NCBI RefSeq assembly: GCF_003943735.1
Contig: NZ_RJMV01000002.1
Span: forward strand, 30,418 to 94,417
Origin: Streptococcus sanguinis
GTDB lineage: Bacteria > Bacillota > Bacilli > Lactobacillales > Streptococcaceae
DNA length: 64,000 bases
Direction of reading: 5' to 3'
The notes under the pieces are model-generated. The model made no database searches. It was given only the letters and a program-made list of their open reading frames with translations, and was not told the origin of the DNA. The position numbers and the translations under genes are program-made. Position 1 is the first letter of the stretch. Every line of letters begins with the position of its first letter. Positions 24,361 to 31,676 of this stretch are shown in pieces.

Positions 24361-25041
24361 GTGATTTTTTTATCTTTATGGGCTGGGCTGTTGAGTGGTC
24401 TTTGCTGGTTGTTGGGTGATATTCTGCTGGTTGGCTTTGAGGTAGACAAGGAAAGCTATGCTTCCTTTACGGAGCAGAGTCGGATTGGCAATAAGAATCT
24501 GTCTATGCTGATGCTGTCTGGCTCTGTCGGTCGGCTGCGTCTGGGCGCTCTGGTGGCTAACTTCTCAATCCCTCTTATGTTAGTCTCGCTTTATGCTCTC
24601 TTTGGTTTGACAAATAAGGGCTTGTGGGCCTATCTGTCAATAGCCTTGTTAGGAATTGGATTTGCTCTGTCGCCGGTGGCACATGTGGCCTTTTACTACG
24701 TTGGGATCATCAGCAAAAAGGTTTATAAACGAAGCAAAGGACAGGTCTGCTCAGACGAAGATAGCGAGCTTATCAATGAAGCGGTACTCTTTCTAGATAT
24801 AACCTGGCGGACAGCTATCGCTCTGACCGGACTAGGCTGGTTCGTTTACTCACTGTTAATAGTTACCGGTCAGACAATATTGCCTGCTTATCTGGGGCTG
24901 CTGACTCCTTTACCGCTCAGTCTCTTGACTATCTTACTGGTAGAAAAGCTGAGAATCGGACGCCCCTACCTTAACGGAGCTGGCCTAAACATAGGATTTA
25001 GTTTGTTCTATTTACTGCTCCTGCTTCATATAGGTTCTTAG
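24361..25041 (+). CDS. Polytopic membrane protein of unknown function
   Basis: The 226-residue, very hydrophobic protein has about six to seven membrane segments, including the N-terminal LWAGLLSGLCWLLGDILLVG and a C-terminal LNIGFSLFYLLLLL. A charged cytosolic loop lies at about 118-140. I chose GTG 24361 because AAAGGAGAG is 6-7 nt upstream. It resembles the DUF6796-type streptococcal membrane proteins, which have no assigned role. It is monocistronic. Confidence 0.75.
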   Translation: MIFLSLWAGLLSGLCWLLGDILLVGFEVDKESYASFTEQSRIGNKNLSMLMLSGSVGRLRLGALVANFSIPLMLVSLYALFGLTNKGLWAYLSIALLGIGFALSPVAHVAFYYVGIISKKVYKRSKGQVCSDEDSELINEAVLFLDITWRTAIALTGLGWFVYSLLIVTGQTILPAYLGLLTPLPLSLLTILLVEKLRIGRPYLNGAGLNIGFSLFYLLLLLHIGS

Positions 25042-25092
25042 GCGATGAATCGGTAAAATTTCAGAAAAACAGAAAATCTATATATTAACCTG

Positions 25093-25121
25093 TTGAAAAC
25101 TTCCTCTTTCTATGGTATGAT
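25093..25121 (+). promoter_or_regulatory. Promoter in front of the esterase relic
   Basis: TTGAAA (25093-25098), 17 bp, TATGAT (25116-25121) followed by GGGAGGA (25144-25150). The signals are intact although the gene behind them is cut to 35 codons. Confidence 0.6.
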
Positions 25122-25156
25122 GAAAGAGGTTTCAAGAATCGTTGGGAGGATAAGAC

Positions 25157-25264
25157 ATGAAAAACCCTACTTTACTTAAAGAAATGTTAGATTATCGCGG
25201 AAGAGATGAAATGCCCGACGATTTTGATGCCTTTTGGAATAAACAAGTGGCGGAGGTTTGCTAA
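25157..25264 (+). pseudogene. N-terminal remnant of an acetyl xylan esterase / cephalosporin-C deacetylase
   Basis: An ATG with a good ribosome binding site opens a 35-codon frame (MKNPTLLKEMLDYRGRDEMP, then DDFDAFWNKQVAEV) before a stop. This matches the start of Axe1/Cah-type esterases, normally about 320 residues. Nothing of the alpha/beta-hydrolase core remains downstream, so the gene was truncated by deletion. In pneumococcus, as I recall, an axe1-like gene lies near sialic acid genes, so this may be a vestige of a larger nan locus. Confidence 0.75.
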
Positions 25265-25377
25265 TTGGCACTCTGCTGATTTAAATTTCAAATATGGGCT
25301 TTCAAATAAGCTGGTTGAGCATAGTGTTTGTTAACTTTTATTCCTTTAAGACTGGAAGTCTACAAAACTGCTTCCCC

Positions 25378-25408
25378 CTAGGACTAGGCATTCGCCTAGT
25401 TCTTTTTA
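25378..25408 (+). terminator. Rho-independent terminator upstream of nanE
   Basis: GGACTAGGC and GCCTAGTTC form a 9-bp stem with one wobble, an ATTC loop and TTTTT. It probably terminated the deleted esterase operon. Between it and nanE (25408-25612) I see only the nan promoter region. Confidence 0.8.
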
Positions 25409-25535
25409 GTTGTAGAAAAATGTTGGAACAGCCACGAAAAAAATAAATATTTTAGCTATATTCGTCTGTATAAGTTTCAAACTGAGATAAAAAGTAATAC
25501 TTAAAAAGAAAGTACTTTCTAAAAGTAAAATCATA

Positions 25536-25584
25536 TTGAAACTAATTGCAACAAATGTTAAGATAATAAATGTAAAGGCTTACA
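25536..25584 (+). promoter_or_regulatory. nan operon promoter with cre-like palindrome
   Basis: TTGAAA (25536-25541), 17 bp, TAAGAT (25559-25564) is a moderate promoter. TGTAAAGGCTTACA at 25571-25584 covers the expected start and matches cre except at one central base; the RpiR-type regulator could also use this palindrome. Neither assignment is proven. Confidence 0.5.
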
Positions 25585-25612
25585 ATAAATGAGTAAGGAG
25601 GATAGGAATCAA

Positions 25613-26290
25613 ATGGAAGAGTTGAGACATAAGTTAATTGTGTCGTGTCAGGCTCTACCAAACGAACCATTACATAGCGACTTTATCATGGCTCGTATGG
25701 CAGTGGCGGCCAAAGAAGGAGGTGCTAGCGGAATTCGGGCTAACTCGGTTATAGACATCAAGGCTATTAAAGAAGCGGTGGATTTGCCAGTAATTGGGAT
25801 TATCAAGAGAGATTATCCAGATGCCCAAGCTTTTATTACACCAACTATAGCGGAAGTGGATGAGCTGATGGAAGCCCATCCGGAGATTATCGCTTTAGAT
25901 GCGACAAATTCCAGCAGACCTCAAGGAGAGAGTTTAAAAGCATTTTTCCAGAAAGTGAAAGAAAAATATCCTCAGCAGCTTTTGATGGCTGATTGTTCAA
26001 CTCTTGACGAGATGCTGGAAGCTGATCGAATGGGATTTGATTTTATCGGAACAACCTTGGTGGGCTATACTAGTCAGAGCGAAGGAGATAAGATTGAAGC
26101 CAATGACTTTGAAATCATCCGAAAAGCTTTAGCTGAGATTCAGCACCCTCTGATTGCTGAGGGGAATATTGATAGTCCTGAAAAGGTGAAAAGAGTTCTA
26201 GAGCTGGGAGCCTTTAGTGTGGTAGTAGGATCTGCCATTACACGGCCGCAGCGGATTACAAGGAAGTTTGCAGACGCAACAAAAGAATAG
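25613..26290 (+). CDS. nanE: N-acetylmannosamine-6-phosphate 2-epimerase
   Basis: NanE (225 residues) converts ManNAc-6-phosphate to GlcNAc-6-phosphate. The TIM-barrel motifs IVSCQALPNEPLH, GASGIRANS, IIKRDYPD, IALDATNSSRP, LMADCST and VVVGSAITRP are complete. I prefer ATG 25613 to 25589, because AAGGAGG at 25595-25601 lies between them and NanE proteins start close to MEEL. It is first of the sialic acid genes and works after the NanK kinase at 30306. Confidence 0.94.
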   Translation: MEELRHKLIVSCQALPNEPLHSDFIMARMAVAAKEGGASGIRANSVIDIKAIKEAVDLPVIGIIKRDYPDAQAFITPTIAEVDELMEAHPEIIALDATNSSRPQGESLKAFFQKVKEKYPQQLLMADCSTLDEMLEADRMGFDFIGTTLVGYTSQSEGDKIEANDFEIIRKALAEIQHPLIAEGNIDSPEKVKRVLELGAFSVVVGSAITRPQRITRKFADATKE

Positions 26291-26304
26291 AAAAGAGGAA
26301 GAAT

Positions 26305-27222
26305 ATGTCAAAATTAGAAAAATATGAAGGTGTCATTCCGGCTTTTTATGCTTGTTATGATGAAGCAGGAGAAGTAAGCCCAGAACGTGTTCGTGCTTTG
26401 ACTCAGTACTTTATTGATAAGGGAGTTAAGGGTGTCTATGTTAATGGTTCTTCTGGTGAGTGTATTTACCTCAGTGTAGCAGACCGGAAATTAATTTTGG
26501 AAAATGTCATGGAAGTGGCTAAGGGCAAACTGACAGTTATCGCTCATGTGGCTTGCAACAACACTAAGGACAGTGTGGAACTGGCTAAGCATGCTGAAAG
26601 TTTGGGTGTTGATGCTATCGCTGCTATTCCTCCTATTTACTTCCGTTTGCCGGACTATTCTATCGCTAAGTACTGGAACGATATGAGTGCAGCGGCTCCG
26701 AATACTGACTTTGTCATCTACAATATTCCGCAGCTGTCTGGAACGACCCTGACACCAGCCCTCTATGCAGAAATGCGTAAAAATCCACGAGTTATTGGGG
26801 TTAAAAACTCTTCTATGCCGACTCAAGATATTCAAATCTTTGTCGCAGAAGGTGGGGAAGATCATATTGTCTTTAATGGTCCAGATGAACAGTTTATCAG
26901 CGGTCGAGTTATTGGTGCTAAGGCTGGAATTGGCGGAACCTATGCTGTGATGCCGGACCTCTTCCTGAAGCTCAACCAGCTTATCATTGACAAAAAACTG
27001 GATCGTGCTAAAGAACTGCAGCATGCGATTAATAGTGTGATTTACAAGATGGTCAGCGGTCGCGCAAATCTCTATGCTGTTATGAAAGAAATTCTTCGTC
27101 TCAATGAGGACTTAGATATTGGTTCTGTTCGAGCACCGTTAGAGCCTCTATCTGAGGGAGACTATGCGATTGCCAAAGAAGCGGCTGCTATGATTAAGCA
27201 GGTAAGAGAAGATTTCTTGTAA
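26305..27222 (+). CDS. nanA: N-acetylneuraminate lyase
   Basis: This 305-residue class I aldolase cleaves sialic acid to pyruvate and N-acetylmannosamine. Schiff-base Lys167 lies in VIGVKNSS, Tyr139 in FVIYNIPQ and the carboxylate-binding GSSGE at 48-52, each two above the E. coli numbering. Length is typical. It follows nanE by 14 bp. This is the intracellular lyase; the pneumococcal gene called nanA encodes a sialidase, so the symbol can mislead. Confidence 0.95.
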   Translation: MSKLEKYEGVIPAFYACYDEAGEVSPERVRALTQYFIDKGVKGVYVNGSSGECIYLSVADRKLILENVMEVAKGKLTVIAHVACNNTKDSVELAKHAESLGVDAIAAIPPIYFRLPDYSIAKYWNDMSAAAPNTDFVIYNIPQLSGTTLTPALYAEMRKNPRVIGVKNSSMPTQDIQIFVAEGGEDHIVFNGPDEQFISGRVIGAKAGIGGTYAVMPDLFLKLNQLIIDKKLDRAKELQHAINSVIYKMVSGRANLYAVMKEILRLNEDLDIGSVRAPLEPLSEGDYAIAKEAAAMIKQVREDFL

Positions 27223-27238
27223 TATAAAGAGTGTGACA

Positions 27239-27281
27239 CCAGAGTCTAGGGCAGTCTAAGCCTGCCCATCCCACGCTCTGG
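27239..27281 (+). promoter_or_regulatory. Nested hairpin between nanA and the sialic acid symporter gene
   Basis: Outer stem CCAGAG/CTCTGG encloses inner stem GGGCAG/CTGCCC. There is no T run, so it is more likely an mRNA processing or stability element setting the ratio of enzyme to transporter than a terminator (inference). Confidence 0.5.
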
Positions 27282-27306
27282 AGATGAATAATAATGGAGA
27301 AATTCT

Positions 27307-28845
27307 ATGGGAAATGTTGGTTTTACCACAATCGATATGATTATTCTGATTGTGTATTTACTAGTTGTTCTGGTAGCAGGTTTGCTGTTCTCCAAAAAGG
27401 AGATGCAGGGTAAAGAGTTCTTTAAAGGTGATGGAACGGTGCCTTGGTATGTAACATCTGTTTCCATTTTTGCTACATTGCTAAGTCCGATTTCCTTTAT
27501 GACACTGGCGGGGAACTCTTATGCAGGGACTTGGCTGCTCTGGTTTGCCCAGTTGGGTATGATTTTTGCCATTCCAGTGGCTATTCGTTTCTTCTTGCCG
27601 ATTTATGCACGTCTGGATATTGATACAGCCTATGACTACCTGCAAAAACGTTTTGGTTCTAAGGCCTTGCGGGCTTTGTCAGCTGTCTTCTTTATCATCT
27701 ATCAAATCGGCCGCATGTCCATCATTATGTATCTACCTTCAGTGGCTCTGGCTACTCTGACGAAGATTGATGTCAATATCTTGATTATCGCGATGGGTGC
27801 GATTGCCATTGTTTACTCCTATACTGGCGGGGTCAAGTCAGTTCTGTGGACAGACTTTATTCAAGGTTCTGTACTCTTGATTGGTACAGTTGTAGGGCTT
27901 TTCTTCCTGATTGCTAATCTCAAGGGTGGCTTTGGCGATATTGCTAGTGAGCTGGCCAGCGGTAAATTTATCTCAGGAAATGAAACTATTTTCAATCCTA
28001 ATTTGCTGAAAGATTCTATTTTCCTAATTATCTTGGGATCTGGTATCAATACCCTGTCCTCTTATGTATCTTCGCAAGATATCGTTCAGCGCTTTACGAC
28101 AACTCAGAATGTGAAGAAACTCAATAAAATGATGTTTACGAATGGAGTTTTGTCAATCTTTATCGCTTCTGTCTTTTATCTGATTGGTACAGGCTTATAC
28201 GTCTATTATCAAGTACAGCATCCAGGCAGTGAGGGCAGCTCGATTCCTCAAGACCAGATATTCACTTACTTTATCGCCTATGGTCTTCCAGTTGGAGTGA
28301 CCGGTGTTCTGATTGCAGCAATTTATGCTGCTGCTCAGTCTACTATTTCTACGGGTCTTAATTCTGTAGCGACTTCTTGGACTCTGGATATTCAAGATGT
28401 TGTATCCAGCAATCTGGACGACAAGAAACGGACTAAAATCGCTCAATATGTTTCTCTAGGTGTAGGAGTCTTCTCCACAGTAGTTTCAATCGTGATGGCT
28501 CATACAGGTATTACATCGGCTTATGTTTGGTTTAATGGCTTTATGGGCTTGGTACTAGGTGTCTTGGGAGGAATCTTTATTCTAGGAATCTTCACCAAGC
28601 GTGCCAACCTCAAGGGAGCTTATGCGGCTATGATTGCTTCCAGTATTGTCCTACTAGTCATCAAGTACGCTTTGCCAGCAGAAGCAGTGAGTATCTGGGC
28701 TTATTCATTGATTTCAATTGTGGTTTCTTTAATTGTAGGCTATGTGGTTTCCGTCTTAACTGGAGGCAGGGCTGCGCCAGAGAATACAACAGTTTACGAT
28801 ATTGCAAGTATTCATGCAGATAAATCCTGGGAGGTACGGCACTAA
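27307..28845 (+). CDS. Sodium:solute symporter, probable sialic acid transporter
   Basis: The 512-residue protein is a 13-helix SSS-family transporter (LeuT fold). Recognisable stretches are YVTSVSIFATLLSPISFMTL in TM2 and AAIYAAAQSTISTGLNSVAT in TM8, which supplies Na+-coordinating serine/threonine. Lying between nanA and a YhcH gene, it very likely imports N-acetylneuraminate. Many streptococci use an ABC transporter (SatABC) instead. Substrate is inferred from context. Confidence 0.88.
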   Translation: MGNVGFTTIDMIILIVYLLVVLVAGLLFSKKEMQGKEFFKGDGTVPWYVTSVSIFATLLSPISFMTLAGNSYAGTWLLWFAQLGMIFAIPVAIRFFLPIYARLDIDTAYDYLQKRFGSKALRALSAVFFIIYQIGRMSIIMYLPSVALATLTKIDVNILIIAMGAIAIVYSYTGGVKSVLWTDFIQGSVLLIGTVVGLFFLIANLKGGFGDIASELASGKFISGNETIFNPNLLKDSIFLIILGSGINTLSSYVSSQDIVQRFTTTQNVKKLNKMMFTNGVLSIFIASVFYLIGTGLYVYYQVQHPGSEGSSIPQDQIFTYFIAYGLPVGVTGVLIAAIYAAAQSTISTGLNSVATSWTLDIQDVVSSNLDDKKRTKIAQYVSLGVGVFSTVVSIVMAHTGITSAYVWFNGFMGLVLGVLGGIFILGIFTKRANLKGAYAAMIASSIVLLVIKYALPAEAVSIWAYSLISIVVSLIVGYVVSVLTGGRAAPENTTVYDIASIHADKSWEVRH

Positions 28846-29297
28846 TGGAATTAGTTCAATATAAAGGAGCAGCTGTTGAGAGAGACATTCAGCATCCTGC
28901 CTTAAAAAAAGTCTTAGAATTTTTACAGACACATGATGTCAGCCAAGATGAAAAGGGCAACCACCCTGTGTCTGATGATTTCTTTTACAATGTCATTGAA
29001 ATGACGACTACGACCGACGATGAACGGGTCTGGGAAAGTCATAGGGAATTTTACGATGTGCATCTGATTTTTGAAGGAAGGGAGCGCATCCACTATAACT
29101 TTTTGTCCAATATGGAAGAAGGGGATTATGATGCGGAAGGAGACTGGCAGCAGATGTCCGGCCAAGCTTTGTTTGACCTGATATTCACTCCTGGCAGCCT
29201 GCTCTTGCTGGATCCTAATGACGCCCATAAGACTGGACTGATAGCTGAAGAAGCCGGCCCCATCCGTAAGGTTGTCTTTAAAGTAAAAATTGTATAA
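28845..29297 (+). CDS. YhcH/YjgK/YiaL (EbgC) family protein
   Basis: The 150-residue cupin-like protein belongs to DUF386. E. coli YhcH (NanQ) in the nan operon acts as a sialic acid anomerase, a fitting role here. Motifs include SHREFYDVHLIFEGRERI and LLLLDPNDAHKTG with metal-ligand histidines. Its ATG overlaps the symporter stop by one base. The inference rests on family plus location. Confidence 0.87.
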   Translation: MELVQYKGAAVERDIQHPALKKVLEFLQTHDVSQDEKGNHPVSDDFFYNVIEMTTTTDDERVWESHREFYDVHLIFEGRERIHYNFLSNMEEGDYDAEGDWQQMSGQALFDLIFTPGSLLLLDPNDAHKTGLIAEEAGPIRKVVFKVKIV

Positions 29298-29466
29298 AAG
29301 GCTGCGGGCGGGATGAGAAAGACAGATTGTTCTTAACATGCTGCCCCAGTTTTTTTAGTCAGTTTTGAACTTTATTTTCTGCTGGAGAATTCTAGCAAGG
29401 AAGGGTTGGAATTACTTTTGAGAAAGTGGTAGAATAAAGAAAATAGTTGCAGGAGGAAAGTGTCTG

Positions 29467-30309
29467 ATGGTTTCTTTGGAAAAAAACATTTTGCCAGTGA
29501 TTGAGTCTGTATACGGCAGTCTGACACACCTGGAAAAGAAGATTGCAGATTATTTTCTGTCTGATGAGGCGCTGACAGCTGATCTATCGGCTCAGGCTGT
29601 GTCTCAGAAGCTCTATGTCTCTGTGCCTTCTCTGACTCGCTTCGCTAAAAAATGTGGCTTTTCAGGCTATCGGCAGTTTATCTTTGAATTTCAGGAATCC
29701 AGCTCAGAAAGTAAAAATGTCAGTCGCGATTTGACCAGAAATGTCTTGTCTGATTATGGCGAATTGCTTAATAAGACTTTTTCCTTGATTGACGAAGAAC
29801 AGTTCCTGCGCGTGGGGGATATGCTCAACAATGCTGGGCGAGTCTATATCTACGGGCAGGGGAGTTCAGGCTTAGTGGCTCGGGAAATGGAGTTTCGCTT
29901 CATGCGGTTGGGAATGGTTTGTAAGGCCATTACGGATGACCATATGATTCGGGTGAATAGAGTCATGCTTGATCCGGACTGTCTGGTTATTGGCATTTCC
30001 ATATCTGGCGAGACTAAAATTATCACGCAGGCTATTCAGAATGCCCAAAAAGTCGGAGCCAAGACTGTGCTGGTAACTTCCAATAACAGCGACGACTTGA
30101 GGCAGCAGTGTGATGAACTGGTTCTAGTAGCTGTCAAGAAGCACTTGGCACAGGGCAATAATATCTCTCCTCAGTTTCCGGTTTTAGTTGTGATGGACAT
30201 TTTCTATGCCTATTATATGGATTTAGACCGAGATCATCGCAGCCAAATCTTTACAAATACACTTTCAGCTTTAGAAGAAAATCAAGAAGAGAAGGAGTAT
30301 GAATCGTGA
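29467..30309 (+). CDS. RpiR-family transcriptional regulator of the sialic acid locus
   Basis: The 280-residue protein has an N-terminal HTH_6 domain (about 1-77, with SAQAVSQKLYVSVPSLTRFAK) and a SIS sugar-phosphate-binding domain (about 110-240, with YIYGQGSSGLVAREMEFR and GISISGETKIITQA). It is probably the nan regulator, responding to ManNAc-6-P or a similar phosphosugar. It starts 170 bp after the previous gene with GGAGGAAAG and overlaps nanK by 4 bp. The name NanR would be by analogy only. Confidence 0.88.
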   Translation: MVSLEKNILPVIESVYGSLTHLEKKIADYFLSDEALTADLSAQAVSQKLYVSVPSLTRFAKKCGFSGYRQFIFEFQESSSESKNVSRDLTRNVLSDYGELLNKTFSLIDEEQFLRVGDMLNNAGRVYIYGQGSSGLVAREMEFRFMRLGMVCKAITDDHMIRVNRVMLDPDCLVIGISISGETKIITQAIQNAQKVGAKTVLVTSNNSDDLRQQCDELVLVAVKKHLAQGNNISPQFPVLVVMDIFYAYYMDLDRDHRSQIFTNTLSALEENQEEKEYES

Positions 30310-31202
30310 ATATTGTGGGAATAGATATCGGTGGGACAACGATTAAAGCAGATCTCTATCAGTCTGATGGATGTAGTCTAAATGAGTTTCGAGAAGTCGC
30401 CACTGAGATTGACTTTGAAAAGAAAACGAATCAGATTTTAGAACAGGTTTGCCAGCTAATAGCATTTTATAAGGAGAAGTTTGAGCTAGATGGAGTAGCG
30501 ATTTCGTCTGCTGGTGTGGTTGACAGCCAGGCAGGAAAAATCAGTTATGCTGGCTATACTATTCCAGGCTATATTGGGACAGATTTCCGTAGTCGGGTTT
30601 TAAAAGAATTTGGTTTGCCGATTGCGATTGAAAATGATGTTAATTGTGCTGCTCTGGGTGAGGCTTGGCTAGGTGCTGCCAAAGGTCATGCTTCTGCAGT
30701 TATGATTACTGTCGGTACAGGCATTGGCGGTGGCATTATCTATGATGGAAAGATTGTCAATGGATCCACCTATACCGCTGGTGAGGTAGGCTATCTGCCT
30801 ATGGAAGATGGACAGGACTGGCAATCTCTGGCCTCAACAACTGCCTTGTTAGCATTATACAGCCAAAAGACAGGTGAGCAAGGCCATACTGGGCGTAGTT
30901 TTTTTGCAGCGGTAGACCAGGGAGATAAGCTGGCGCAGGAAACACTTGATATATTCTTGGGCCGCCTAGCTAAAGGTCTCTTAACCCTGTCCTATATTCT
31001 AAATCCAGAGGTCTTGATTGTCGGAGGCGGCATATTAGCTAGATCTGAGCTTATTCTGCCACGTCTTGAAAGTCTGATGAAGCAGCAAGTAGTAGATCCG
31101 CGCTTTTTGCCTAAAAACTTAGTGGCAGCAGCTCTAGGGAATGAAGCCGGACGATTAGGCGCTGTTCGACATTTTCTGAATCAGGAGAAAAACTCTGTTT
31201 GA
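30306..31202 (+). CDS. nanK: ROK-family kinase, probable N-acetylmannosamine kinase
   Basis: The 298-residue ROK kinase has the ATP-binding IDIGGTTIKADLY start and DVNCAALGEAWLGAAKGHASAV and TVGTGIGGGIIYDGK motifs. The usual ROK zinc cysteines are absent, with GEVGYLPMEDGQDW in that region, which occurs in streptococcal NanK-type proteins. In this locus it should phosphorylate ManNAc for NanE. GTG 30306 overlaps the regulator stop. It closes the locus. Confidence 0.85.
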   Translation: MNIVGIDIGGTTIKADLYQSDGCSLNEFREVATEIDFEKKTNQILEQVCQLIAFYKEKFELDGVAISSAGVVDSQAGKISYAGYTIPGYIGTDFRSRVLKEFGLPIAIENDVNCAALGEAWLGAAKGHASAVMITVGTGIGGGIIYDGKIVNGSTYTAGEVGYLPMEDGQDWQSLASTTALLALYSQKTGEQGHTGRSFFAAVDQGDKLAQETLDIFLGRLAKGLLTLSYILNPEVLIVGGGILARSELILPRLESLMKQQVVDPRFLPKNLVAAALGNEAGRLGAVRHFLNQEKNSV

Positions 31203-31225
31203 AAAAGATGTTTTCAGAAAGAATA

Positions 31226-31234
31226 TGATATAAT
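31226..31234 (+). promoter_or_regulatory. Extended -10 promoter of the V-ATPase operon
   Basis: TGATATAAT at 31226-31234 is an extended -10. No consensus -35 lies 17 bp upstream. It leaves a leader of about 110 nt before the first gene. Confidence 0.65.
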
Positions 31235-31250
31235 TTATGCAAGTACGAAG

Positions 31251-31339
31251 CTGTATTCCAGAAGATGACTATACCAGATGCTGGACTGTCAGCCAGGAAT
31301 GCAGATTTTAAAATCCGTTTTCGAAGGTTTTTGAAAACG
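31251..31339 (+). promoter_or_regulatory. Structured 5' leader of the V-ATPase operon
   Basis: CTGTATTCC (31251-31259) can pair with GGAATGCAG (31296-31304), 9 bp with one wobble, enclosing CCAG/CTGG (31274-31284). A second stem CGTTTTC/GAAAACG (31315-31339) abuts the GGGGGTG ribosome binding site. This could be a regulatory leader, but I match it to no known riboswitch. Confidence 0.4.
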
Positions 31340-31352
31340 AGGGGGTGAATAG

Positions 31353-31676
31353 ATGGCCAATGAAACACTTGAAAAAATGCAGGAAATTGAAACTGCTGCA
31401 GAAGAAGTTTTGATGGGCTACAGGAAGCAGACTCAGGAGCTGCGACAGCAGGTAGATGAAAATCTCAGGCAGCTGGGTCTGACCTATGACAATGAAACGC
31501 AGAAGCTGGCAGAAGAATTAACCGCGTCTTCCCAACAAAAGTTGGTGCTCCTGCAGCAAGACTTGGAGCAGACAACCCAGCAAAATGAGGCCAAGGTTGC
31601 GGCTGCGTTGACGGACAAAAAAGCAGACTTGGCGCGAGCCATTGTAGAGAAGGTGGTAGAAGCCTATGGCCATTAG
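31353..31676 (+). CDS. ntpF: V-type ATPase peripheral stalk subunit (NtpF/subunit G-H type)
   Basis: This 107-residue, entirely helical, charged coiled-coil protein is first in the operon, where Enterococcus hirae has ntpF. With NtpE it forms the peripheral stalk linking V1 to subunit I. Sequence conservation in this family is weak, so position and composition carry the call. It overlaps ntpI by 11 bp. Confidence 0.8.
   Translation: MANETLEKMQEIETAAEEVLMGYRKQTQELRQQVDENLRQLGLTYDNETQKLAEELTASSQQKLVLLQQDLEQTTQQNEAKVAAALTDKKADLARAIVEKVVEAYGH

Noticed and set aside
24078..24449. Reverse-strand ORF of 123 codons crossing the second 90-bp repeat
   Set aside because: It overlaps the start of the membrane protein gene, has no ribosome binding site, and its readable part is the repeat itself, which gives similar translations in the first copy.
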